Positions 18,492 to 31,100 of a DNA stretch of 64,000 bases are shown here, piece after piece. The stretch is from Kluyveromyces lactis. Lineage: Eukaryota > Ascomycota > Saccharomycetes > Saccharomycetales > Saccharomycetaceae. The translations under genes and the position numbers were made by a program. Position 1 is the first letter of the stretch, and every line of letters starts with the position of its first letter. The DNA is taken from NCBI RefSeq assembly GCF_000002515.2, contig NC_006039.1:1674001-1738000 (forward strand), in the 5' to 3' direction. The notes below the pieces were generated by a model. That model worked only from the letters and a program-made list of their open reading frames with translations, did not search any database and was not told the origin of the DNA.

Positions 18492-19121
18492 TTACGCTGA
18501 GCTTGCCGCAGTGGAATTCCACAATTCGTCCATCGAGATCTTCAAAGTTTCATTTGCCTTCGAAATGTAGTCGTCGAGTAAAGGATCGGTTGGTTTCTTT
18601 ACTAAGGCTATGAACATGGCCTGGCATCTTTTCCCATCATAAAAGAATCGATTATTTGGCCAGCTGCCTGCTTCATAAAGATGTTTGTTTACTACCCTTG
18701 CAACAATGTCCCATTGCTTCATGTCAATATAAGAAGGCTTGAAGTCATGAATGGTCTTTAGGAAAAATAGAGCGTTACCGATATCTTTGAATACTGAACC
18801 AGAAGGTTCGGTATTACGATCATACGCATGTAATACTGGAAATAAGCAAAATAAAAAGGCCACTGCTGTAGTCATAAATATGGAGAATAATGCAAAACCT
18901 ATATCTAACTCATATAGAGCCAAACCATAAAGTAAGCACGCTACTACCGTCGTTATCTTCACCATGTTAAAACATGTTTTATTTGCTCTTAAGGAGTGCA
19001 AAATAATATTAGAAGAGAAATCACGTCCTAGCTCCCCACCCTCCGAATAAGGGGGAGCTGGTATTTCCTTAACAGGAAGCAACTCATGCACATCATTAGC
19101 ATCTTTTTCTGGCTTTGACAT
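18492..19121 (-). CDS. DUP/COS (DUP240) family membrane protein
   Basis: The protein has 209 residues from the ATG at 19119-19121. A hydrophilic N-terminus (1-50) is followed by two adjacent hydrophobic segments, about 53-70 and 76-96. The conserved block WDIVARVVNKHLYEAGSW...FFYDGKRCQAMF (residues 137-172) is the DUP domain signature shared by S. cerevisiae DUP240 and COS proteins. The length is like DUP240 members (about 240) rather than COS proteins (about 380), i.e. a single DUP unit. DUP240 proteins are membrane-associated, and COS proteins promote ubiquitin-dependent sorting of cargo into multivesicular bodies. These families are typically tandem and fast-evolving; a decayed second copy lies 1 kb upstream. 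Confidence 0.8.
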   Translation of the reverse strand: MSKPEKDANDVHELLPVKEIPAPPYSEGGELGRDFSSNIILHSLRANKTCFNMVKITTVVACLLYGLALYELDIGFALFSIFMTTAVAFLFCLFPVLHAYDRNTEPSGSVFKDIGNALFFLKTIHDFKPSYIDMKQWDIVARVVNKHLYEAGSWPNNRFFYDGKRCQAMFIALVKKPTDPLLDDYISKANETLKISMDELWNSTAASSA

Positions 19122-20084
19122 GGTCCTTGGTGTATGTGTTTGTCTTGTCGTTTATCTTTGCTTTGTGAAAAGTACTGGTTAAAGTAATGACATCTGCAAT
19201 ATTTTTAATTAAGCTCATTTCTTGATGGACTTAAGGGAAAAGACTATTATCAGACAAGAAAGTCAGATATCACATAATAGAAAATTTGTAGAAAACACAC
19301 GGTAAATACCACCAGTAATACCTACATAGTAATATTTCGATAGTGCAGACTCTGAAGTACCTCTTTACGTGACCTTTGACCTATTTAAGCTTTCCCGCAG
19401 CACATTTTTTCTTTTAAATAATTAAGCACTCAAACTGTCTTTCTTATTCTAAATGTACAAACTCTAAAATAAATGAATAATGAACGAATGACAAGAAAAC
19501 ACACGAACAACAAACCTTGGTGCTTATCGGTTATCCATGAGTCCATAAAGAAACTTGACCCTCATATTCAAATAATGAACAGTCATTTAGTGTGAATTAA
19601 AACTAATTAACTCATATTTAAGTTTAAAAAGTGATCTACAATAAAAAGTTAAAACAGACAATTAGTTGACGAGTAGGTTGAACATTTTATCGACCAGCAA
19701 ATACCCGTTTATAAGTCGGTTCCAAATGCACCCTACCACCTTTCAGACATCCCGTTAGGAAACGAATTCGAATTGTCTATTAAATCCATGGGCTAAACTT
19801 TCGGAACTTGATATAATACTTCGTTATCACGAGTCCGGCTAAAGGAAGATCCAAGTTGATCAACTGTTTTAAAGATCTCGTGAAACTATGATACTCTGGG
19901 GTGTTCTTTCTAATTATTTATGAATAGAAATGCGAGAATTTCCAGTCAAAAGACTGCCAGTTGCTATCGTCTATTAAAAACTGTGGATTCTGCTGACTTC
20001 TCTTCCTAAAGAATACTTGTTTCCCTTTAAGTTTGTGCAGTAATTTAATTTCGAGTACGTTGCTTAGTTCAGGCCACACTATGA
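19122..20084. other. Gene-free AT-rich region
   Basis: Nearly 1 kb upstream of the DUP/COS gene, up to the relic copy. No long frame and no recognisable element other than the DUP promoter region. Confidence 0.4.
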
Positions 20085-20275
20085 ACTTCTAACCCAACCG
20101 TGAAGTAAGAAAAATACGGCCATCTTCACCTTCACAATTGTAAACCGAACCTTATTCGCTTTAAAAAGATGCAAAATAATACTAGCGGACAAAGCACATT
20201 GCAACGCTCTAACATCAGAGTTAGATCAGTTAATTCTTCAATAGGAAGACACTCATGGTTCTGGCTTTGAAATTT
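20085..20275 (-). pseudogene. Relic of a DUP/COS gene, N-terminal part
   Basis: Read on the minus strand, this stretch aligns with the first 60 or so codons of the intact DUP/COS gene (about 18935-19121). Shared blocks are the 5' end with AAAGCCAGAA and GTGTCTTCCTATT-like spacing, the segment equivalent to TTATTTTGC, and the run around GTGAAGGTGAAGAT. In plus orientation GCAAAATAATACTAG (20171-20185) corresponds to GCAAAATAATATTAG in the gene, and GGCTTTGAAAT corresponds to GGCTTTGACAT. The start codon is lost (ATG to ATT), several short deletions separate the matching blocks, and no downstream part is recognisable. It is best read as the remains of a tandem duplicate. Confidence 0.6.
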
Positions 20276-20738
20276 GCATTTGGGAGATGTTGCATCTACT
20301 TATTATAGTCATAGATAGGTATAAGGTTGAATATCTCGCATGATATACTTTTAGTGTTATTTTTTAGATCATATTTATGTGGAAGAGTTACATAGGCCAA
20401 GCATACATTCCAGGATAATCTACAACACACGCAAGAACCTATCATCAGCTGCGATTCGGCTCTTAAGATAACACAAGCTTAATAATTGTTATGATCAGGG
20501 GTTATCTGTCTGGGTTCATTACTAAAATACTCTGAAGTGGAACGAAACAATGCAACGAAGAATAGAAGGTGATGACTGTGCGGTATGATTCAATCAGTTT
20601 ATAATTCGTTATTTCACTAAACATAAAATTGACTATATGGAAAGAGAGCAAGGTCTTACATATGGGTGACTGGTAACCAGACACCAAGATAAAAAGAATT
20701 GAGCATTGATAGTGACCTCATATTGTTGTGGAGATGTT

Positions 20739-21761
20739 TTATTTTAGCTCAACTCTCTTGAAGAAACCACCTTGGTCTCTGCAAGCTTCTTGATGGGCTT
20801 TGATTAATCTTTGAGCAGCTAATGGATCATCAACTTCGGTAGGTTCTTCCCAGGACAAGTACTCGTTAGTGTAGTTTGATTTGAAATCAGTTGGAAGGAT
20901 ATCCAAACGCTTACCGTAAGCAGTAACCTTTCTCCAGTCACGATGGACGTTGTACAAGGAAGAGGAGAAGTAAGCGAAACATCTTTGGAATTGCTTGTAA
21001 CTCAATGGGTCGTTCAATTGAGGCTTGAAGTCAACGTAATCCTTCCATGCTTGTTCAGGATCTTGCAAAACCAAGTCAGTTGCTTTCTTGATAGCATTCA
21101 AGAACTTCTTAACCTTGACAGGGTTTTCAGCCAAGAATTTGTCATTGGCGATGTACAAGATGGTACAGAAACAACAACATCCCAAACATGCAAGTTCGTC
21201 AATTCTCAACATCTTAGCGTCCTTTGGATCTCTGCCTTTTTCCTTCAAGTATTCTTCAAGTTGAACTTGTTGCATACATTCAATACCAACACCAGCATCG
21301 ATCTTACCTTCAATGATGTATTTGGCAACGTTCATACCACATCTGACAGCTTCGTAATCCGTTGGTTTCATACCGTAATGTTTGGTCAATTCATCGATTT
21401 GAATCTTACCGAATTCACCAACGTATCCGATTTTCTTACCCTTCAAAGAGTTGAAGTCTTGGGTAATACCGCTACCTTCCAAGTACAAGACACCGGTGAA
21501 TGGCTCGTCCAATAAAGAAGCGATAGAAGTGACATCGTAACCTCTGGCCTTAGCAGCAAGGGTATGGATCATAGCCTTTAGACCCATGTCAACTTTACCC
21601 GAACCAATCAATTCAGTCACATCAGATGGGTTACTTGGTTCTAGAATAGCGACATCAATTCCTTGTTCTTTAAAATAGCCTTTCATGGAAGCCAAATAGA
21701 CTGGGACATGGTATGGGGCAGCTTGCCAGTTTAATAAAAATGTGATTTTGTCTGAAGACAT
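20739..21761 (-). CDS. THI5: HMP-P (thiamine pyrimidine) synthase, Thi5 family
   Basis: The product has 340 residues, exactly the length of S. cerevisiae Thi5, from the ATG at 21759-21761. It is an SsuA/NMT1-type periplasmic-binding-protein fold. Diagnostic residues are present: K62 and H66 in [15 protein letters not shown] (PLP lysine and the sacrificial histidine) and the CCCFC iron motif at 195-199. The protein makes 4-amino-5-hydroxymethyl-2-methylpyrimidine phosphate from PLP and its own active-site histidine in a single-turnover, iron-dependent reaction in the cytosol. In yeasts it is repressed by thiamine through Thi2/Thi3/Pdc2, but I did not identify a defined site upstream. It lies downstream of, and co-directional with, the dihydropyrimidinase gene. 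Confidence 0.96.
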   Translation of the reverse strand: MSSDKITFLLNWQAAPYHVPVYLASMKGYFKEQGIDVAILEPSNPSDVTELIGSGKVDMGLKAMIHTLAAKARGYDVTSIASLLDEPFTGVLYLEGSGITQDFNSLKGKKIGYVGEFGKIQIDELTKHYGMKPTDYEAVRCGMNVAKYIIEGKIDAGVGIECMQQVQLEEYLKEKGRDPKDAKMLRIDELACLGCCCFCTILYIANDKFLAENPVKVKKFLNAIKKATDLVLQDPEQAWKDYVDFKPQLNDPLSYKQFQRCFAYFSSSLYNVHRDWRKVTAYGKRLDILPTDFKSNYTNEYLSWEEPTEVDDPLAAQRLIKAHQEACRDQGGFFKRVELK

Positions 21762-22924
21762 TGTGTTCTGTGTTTGTTTAACTTAAAGGTTGGTGATTGT
21801 TGGACACTATACAATATAAACAGATATATTACAATGATCTTCAACTGAGATCTCTTTCAGCAATGACAGTTACCTGTCTTTTATATGTTTTGAACCAGAG
21901 TTTATGGCTGTGTGTGATACTTGAGGCACTTCCCCTAAAAAGAACTCATTGTGGTACCATCTGATGATGATTTTCCACCCCCTATTGACACCATAAGGAT
22001 ACTATAAACCTAGCACCGTTAGGCAGGATTTTCAACCATTTGCGTAGTTAAAAGATACAAAAAAAGTCCAATCTCATTAGCTGTTCATTTATTATGCAAC
22101 TGGAAGAGCATTTCCTAAATTCGCTAGTTTATTTCTTGGAAAAAAAGGAAACAAAACATCAAGACTTGAACTCCCCTACTATTATTATGCAAGAATTGGT
22201 ATATTTGGTATATGCCAATAAAATCTAAACTTTATATTAGGGTACGTTGTGAATGTAACTTATAGTGTCAGTTTTCCCTAGAACAGAAATGCAAAGGGTA
22301 CGCTTAAATTCCGGAGTTTGAAACAATAGTCAAGACATTCTCTCAATAGAATTTGGGTATTATTTCGTTGTTTTTTTCATTCAATAAACCGAACTTTCAG
22401 CAGACTTTGCACAGAGTATGTAATATTTAGAGACTGCCTAGGTATCTTTAATTACTGTAGACACTTAGTTGCCATACAATGCGCAATGGCTGGATTTTAT
22501 CAAGAGTATGTATTGTATATCCGGGTAACTATTTATTTCACACCGCGTCGCTTATCGTTTTTGGCTCATTACAAGCAGCTTGACCATACTACACACCCAG
22601 GAACGGTATAAGGAACGGTAAAAAGTTGCTATATTAATAAGCTAGCCGAAACCGGTTGCGTCGCAGCTATTCCTTTCATGCTCTAACAGTAGTATCTTTT
22701 TCCTTATATGCAGTAAAACGAAAAAATTAAGTATCTCACTAAATGTCAGGATTACATATGACAGAAACACAAATCCTATTATTAAACTCTATTAATGAAG
22801 CTATCAATTTAATAATGGGATCAGATTGCTAAATCATGTGATTTTTTCGATGCTTAAAGGCTTCATGTGAAAGTTGACTGTATTTTTTACATGTTTCAAT
22901 ATATAGATAAAACAAGGTTAAGTT
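21762..22924. other. THI5 upstream region
   Basis: This 1.16-kb stretch lies between the dihydropyrimidinase 3' end and THI5. It must contain the THI5 promoter; ATACAATATAAACAGATATA around 21808-21827 may supply the TATA function. No coding sequence, tRNA or repeat was recognised. Confidence 0.45.
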
Positions 22925-24562
<1,638 letters not shown>

Positions 24563-24749
24563 CTAATTTTCCAGCCTTTATAAGGAATCAAAGTGCGAAT
24601 TGGTTCTTGCCAGCCATTCTATTATAACTTACCACTGGTAATTGGGTATATACCCCAAGCTAACCCAGTTAGAATACGTTTAGATATACCTTTATATACA
24701 TCTCTGTTCGATCGTTCGCTTTTTCCTTTTTTTTCATCGGAATGAATCT

Positions 24750-25008
24750 CTTATCTTACATCTAAGGGACCGCATTTCCAAATGCTATCTAAATCAAAGA
24801 CGAGAAAAACAATACTAGATAGATTGGATATCTAGGAATCTTCTGATGTCTCAAATGGTGTATTGAGCATTATACATGTACCGTTCGTTGACTTCGAACA
24901 AAGATCGGCTAAAAGCAGCTGAAAGCAAAGTTGGTTGATATGCTTACGAACTATAACCGAAACAAATGACAGAATGTTATAAGATCTCAGAGTCTATAGA
25001 GTGATAAG
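24750..25008. promoter_or_regulatory. GATA-factor sites upstream of PYD2
   Basis: CTTATC at 24750-24755 (GATAAG on the PYD2 strand) lies about 195 bp upstream of the PYD2 ATG, and GATAAG at 25003-25008 lies about 450 bp upstream. Paired GATAAG elements are bound by Gln3/Gat1 in nitrogen catabolite control. The hexamer is short, so chance occurrence is possible. Confidence 0.35.
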
Positions 25009-27162
25009 AATCGTCTGACAAAAATAGCGTAGTAAACGAGATTCGATTACACATCCAGTAATCTCAATTTATTCGAGATCGATTTTATTGTTGCATCTTT
25101 CCATCGCCGGTTCTTAGTTCTGTATGGCTCCATACTTCTTGAAGCAGGCAATGAAAAATATCCAAAAAGGGAACGCTATCTACCGTAACACCTTGACCAC
25201 GTGACCTACCGCGTTAGACATTTAATATCTGAAGATGTTCAAATGTTCTCATTAAAAATCGCTTAACGTTACATACCTGACGTTACTCGGTGTTTCCGTG
25301 TATATTTCTCTGTAACCGCTGACAAGAACAAGACTTATTACTGGGAAGTGCAATTCAAATAGAGCCTAAAAATCCGGTTGGCTCCTTGACATAGTTAATA
25401 CAAAGAAATAAGGATACAAAGAAGGAAAACGAAATGAATGTGTCAAAAGAAAGCAAAATCCAAGCACTTCGTTAAAATCAAAGAAGCAGCATTTCGAAAA
25501 TGGCCCTCAAATGGTAACAACTCCCAGAAGACACCAGCCCATTTAGTAGCATTGTCAGTAGTTACCTAAAGCTCATTTTGCTGTTCCTCTTTATAATGTA
25601 CTCTGCAGGACAATTTGAACATAATGTCTTTCACCAGGTCATTGTCAATAACGGGTTCCAATTCTATCCAGCCAGCGTTTATTATCCAATAGCTCTGGGG
25701 AGGGACATAACAATGGTTTAATTTTTCCATGACAACAACCTGTTTCCGTAGGTCTTACGAAGTACCAGAGGCGTTCGCAGGATGTCATTATCTGGGCACA
25801 AATTTCTATGTCCTACAAAATCAACTCTTTACCATACCCATGTTATATCGAAGATCTATAATGGATATCACCAGCGGAGATATGCAAGCTGGTCGTGGAA
25901 CGTCTACAAAAGAACAAGTATTTCACATGGAGAGTAACTATATTATTAGTGAGTGGATCATAAGCGCTGTACTCGTTTCTGAATTTAAAACAGTTTGATA
26001 AGACCTTGTAAATCTCTAAGACTTGTTGCGCAGCTGTCTTTTCTGCTTCACTGAGATCGGATTCCAATACAACAGCATTTTGTGGACTTGATGATAAGGC
26101 TGACATGGCAGATGCCTATTCACCGCTGCCTTTTTGTTCAAGTGGTTATAAAACGCATCTCTTTACACTCCTATTTGGAGTAAGATTTGATAACAATTGA
26201 GGCTAGTGAAGAAATGAATAGAATAAAACACTACGTAATTCACCATCATTTGCTTCTCGTCTGCGTTTGGTACTTGTTGCACGTGTGTCTATCATTAATA
26301 GTACTCTAACTATCACAGCCCAACCGCATTTACCTAAAATTGCCTATGGCACTTTATTCCATATCCATGTTCAGAACAATATATGCATAAGTTGAAAATT
26401 TTGTAACTTTAGGAAAAAGTGGAAAAAAAGTGAAACCATTCGAAGTACTGTTTCTGGCTCGTAAAATTCAATCGACCAACTAAGAAATGTCTTCAGGGCT
26501 GCACTTGTTCGAGCAAACAATCTTCAATTATCAAACATGATCGATTGGAAACTTTGAAACATGCACCGAAATAAAACATCCATGCGTTGATTTAGTTGTG
26601 ATTCCAGAGATAATTGTCGCAGGCTTCGAGAATGAAGTTTACCTCAAAATCGGATCGCCAATCAGAAAATCATCATCTTTCCATCGCTATGTTTCGCCTC
26701 CTAGATAAAATGAGAAAAAAATATTCCGAGTAGGGCCTCAGCCACCATTTTCCTTCGAAAGGTATTATCATGGACTAATCAGTGCTTGAATAAGGGAAAA
26801 TCATTCTTGTTGTCTCTGTGTTCCTGTGCATGTTCTTGTACCACAATGGAAAAGAAACTATTTCAAGGGCTCGAGGTGCAAAAGGTGCATCAAAGGAGCA
26901 ACTTACCTAGAAACCATAGTAGAACATTCGAGATTTACAGTTTTCGGTTCTTTTTCTCAAAATTCAGATTCTTCCCGATGCCTTCTTTTCCATTATTCAG
27001 AGACTTCTCTCCGTTCTTCAAGTGAAAGTACTGGCGAAAAGGTAAGAAAGGCACTTGCTGTGTAATTGCGCACGTTAAGTTATGTTCAGCCATACTCTAA
27101 GGCTTCCATGATGTATTATTGGTACATTGTGATGAAAAGGGAAATTCCCGCACCATGAACTG

Positions 27163-27189
27163 GAAGAAAGAAAGAAAGAAAGAAAGAAA
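27163..27189. repeat. AAGA/GAAA tetranucleotide microsatellite
   Basis: About six consecutive AAGA units interrupt the adhesin upstream region. Purine-rich simple repeats are common in yeast promoters; no function is implied. Confidence 0.7.
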
Positions 27190-28105
27190 CACTCTTCGAG
27201 ATCTATAACCTTATTATCATAAACATTCCTTCCGTGCCGTCCTTCTGTGTGTTGATCATATATTTCTTTCAGCATTATTTGACTCTGGACTTTCTTTTTT
27301 TTCCCTTCGCCTTTCAAATCTTCTGATTTTGCTGCTGTTTTGTGTCGTGCATCGGCAGTGTATATCAGTTTCGTCGATCCTAGGAATTGGAAGATGGTCT
27401 CCGGAGAAAACACGTAGTCATGTTTTCATTGAATGCTATTCACTGACCTTGAAGGTGGAATAAAAGTTCTTGAAGGATGCGGAAAGAGGCCCTTTTAGTT
27501 AGTTGGCGAAGGCGGGAGGGGGAGGGGTTGATTGTAAAAACCAATCTCTTATTTCAGCGAGCTGCATACATTATGATTGTCAATCAATGCGTTAACATGT
27601 GAGCCTAGGGATAAAACATTTGACGGATTTGGAATCTTCATGGAAGTTTTCTCTTTTCAGGGCAGATGTGCCGCACTTCTCGTAGAATCTTAGATCCTTT
27701 ACTTTACCAGTAATGGCACTAGATCATGGTACGTCAGTGTTTCATGTGCAAGGACAATCGGCCTGGGACTTTTTCACCAGAATTAAACTTTCTCACGGAT
27801 ATTGTACGCTATCATCCATGTAGTTTTCTTTTTTATCGCTAGGCTGCAGTTCTTACTGTCTGCAACTTTTCAACAAGTGTTAAAGCATCCAATAGCCTGC
27901 TGGTGATATATAAATATAACGGGATTCTGGTTGATGATGGAAACGTTATGAAAAAGTAGTTAATCCCGACAGAATGCCTTGTGAGTACTGCTTTTCGTCT
28001 TGATTGAAGACTTTCTGGAATAACTCTTCAACTCAAAAGTCAACACCTTCGCTCAAAACGAATAGCCAGCTAAGATAAAACAAAGTTGTTCATCACTAAC
28101 ATTCA

Positions 28106-31100
28106 ATGATGTTAACTAAAGTTTTGTCTTTGTTATTATTGTTTGCACTGCCTTTCGGTAATGCAGCATCTCAGAATACTGATTCAGGTACCATCCTTGG
28201 TTGTACCCCTCCAAAGGAAACCAGATCTAGCGGTTTCGAAGTCGCTTACTATCACTATCCTATGGCAATTCGTGCATCAAATCCAAAATGTTTTACTTAT
28301 GACACTACATATAAAAGTACCGCCTACCAATATGGTGGTTATGAAACGTACGGTGGTGGGTTAATCGATCGCAGTTATGGTGTCACTAACTTAACCTTTA
28401 GATCAGTATATAAAGATGCTTGTTCCACCCCACACGCTGAATTGTTGCCATCTAACTATAATTATAATACTCCGATAACCACTACTAATTTCTCGATGCT
28501 GATTACTGGGTACTTTTATGCTCCAAAAAGTGGTAGTTATGAGTTCATCTTGGATTACATTGATGATCTTTCTTATATGAATGTGGGTGCCGGTAGGGCT
28601 TTCAATTGTTGTGAAAAGGAGGCATCAGTGGCTAATCCAGCACCGTTCGATCTTTCTGTTATGTGGCCTCAAACAACCAATACCGCCACTGTATACCTGT
28701 TGGGTGGTTATTATTATCCCTTAAGAATCTTTTTCATTAATAGAGAAGGTGTCGGTGGATTAACTGTAACTTTCAAGGATCCTGACGGAGTTGTCCACAA
28801 CACGTTCGATGGTTTCATCTTTTCCGCCTCGGACGGTAAGGAATGCCCCGTTCCTGTTCGTACAACCACTTTACCATGGGATGGAACTTACACCACTTCC
28901 TACACCACAGTTGGAGAATACACTGATGATTCTGGCAGCACAGTTACTGAAAATGTCATTGTCGTAGAGACTCCGGAAGTTCACACTGCCACAACCGAGT
29001 ATTCTGGATGGACTGGTAAATTTACTAGCACCTATGCTACAAAGGTCATCACTACCACTGGCTCTAACGGTATTCCAACTATCTCAACCATCTACTCAGT
29101 AGAAACACCAGAGGTTCAAACAGCTACCACTGAATTTTCCGGTTGGACTGGTAAAGTCACTACCACACACGGTACCGAAGTCGTTACGGCCACTGGCTCT
29201 GATGGCATTCCAACCATCAAGTCTATTTACTCAGTGGAAACCCCAGAAGTTCAAACAGCCACCACCGAATATTCAGGATGGACCGGCACTACTACCAACA
29301 CAATTGGAACTGAGACTGTCACGGAAACAGGATCGAATGGTATTCCAACCATTAAGACTATCTTCACCGTCGAAACCCCAGAAGTTCAAACTGCAACAAC
29401 CACTTATACTCCATGGACTGGTGCCACTACCAACACGATCGGTACTGAAACAGTAACTGAAACCGGCTCAGATGGTATTCCAACCATTAAAACTATCTTC
29501 ACCGTCGAAACCCCAGAAGTTCAAACTGATACCACAACCTACACCCCATGGACTGGTGCTACTACCAACACAATTGGAACTGAAACAGTGACTGAAACTG
29601 GATCTGATGGTATTCCAACCATTAAGACTATCTTCACCGTCGAAACCCCAGAAGTTCAAACAGCCACCACCGAATATTCAGGATGGACCGGCACTACTAC
29701 CAACACAATTGGAACTGAAACAGTAACTGAAACCGGCTCAGATGGTATTCCAACCGTGAAAACGATTTACACTGTTGAGACCCCAGAAGGTCAAACTGCT
29801 ACTACCGCTTACACCCCATGGACCGGAAGTGTCACTCAGACTATTGGAACTGAGACTGTACAGAAACTGGATCTGATGGCATTCCAACCGTGAAAACGAT
29901 TTACACTGTTGAGACGCCAGAAGGTCAAACTGATACCACAACCTACACCCCATGGAGTGGTGCTACTACCAACACCATCGGTACCGAGACTGTCACAGAA
30001 ACGGGATCTGATGGTATTCCAACCATTAAGACAATCTATACTGTCGAAACCCCAGAAGTTCAAACAGCTACTACCGAATATTCAGGATGGACTGGTACTA
30101 CTTCCAACACTATTGGTACTGAGACTGTCACGGAAACAGGATCTAATGGTATTCCAACCATTAAGACTATCTACACAGTCGAGACTCCTGAGGTTCAAAC
30201 TGATACCACAACCTACACCCCATGGAGTGGTGCTACTACCAACACGATCGGTACCGAGACTGTCACAGAAACTGGATCTGATGGTATTCCAACCATCAAG
30301 ACTATCTACACAGTCGAGACTCCGGAAGTGCAAGTTGAAACAACCGAATACACAGCATGGACTGGAAAGTTTACTAGCACCTATAATACGGAGATCTTTA
30401 CAAGTACCGGCTCTGATGGTATTCCAACCGTCAAGACTGTATACCATGTTGAAACCCCACAAGGTGATGTTGGCACGATCTTTAGTGGGTGGTTTAGTAA
30501 CTATACTACCACATACTTAACTGAAGTGGTCATAACTACCGGCTCAGACGGTGTTCCAACCGAGAAGACCATTTACCATGTTGAAACCCCAGAAGTAGAA
30601 ACTGCCTCCACTGAATACACTCACTGGACGGGCGAGTTTACTAGGACGTACGCTACCGATGTACTTACAAACACTGGCTCCGATGGTATCCCAACCATCA
30701 AAACTATTTACCATGTGGAAACCCCTCATGGCTTCGAGACTACTTACACAGAATGGACTGGGACATACACTACTCTCGATGCTACCGAGGTTATAACGAG
30801 CATCGGCCCTGATGGTGTTTCCACTGTGAAGACTATCTATCACGTGAAGACTCCAGGAGGAGGTTTCGAAACAGCATACACTGGTTGGACTGGTACATAC
30901 ACCTCCACCCACTCAACCGAAGTTGTCACAAGCACAGGCTCAGATGGTGTTCTAACCGAAAAGACCGTCTACCATGTTGAGACCCCAGAAGTTGAAACTG
31001 CCACTACGGTTTACACCCCATGGACCGGAAGTGTCACTCAGACCATTGGAACTGAGACTGTCACTGAAACTGGCTCGGATGGTATTCCAACCGTGAAAAC

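Noticed and set aside
25843-26106. Minus-strand 87-codon frame with ATG (N-terminus MSALSSSPQNAVV)
   Set aside because: The first half has a plausible protein composition, but there is no recognisable domain and no clear splice site to extend it. Not enough to call a gene.
26786-27065. Overlapping frames with CxxC-like spacing resembling a zinc-cluster remnant (GSRCKRCIKGATY)
   Set aside because: Only two correctly spaced cysteines and no downstream homology; could be chance.
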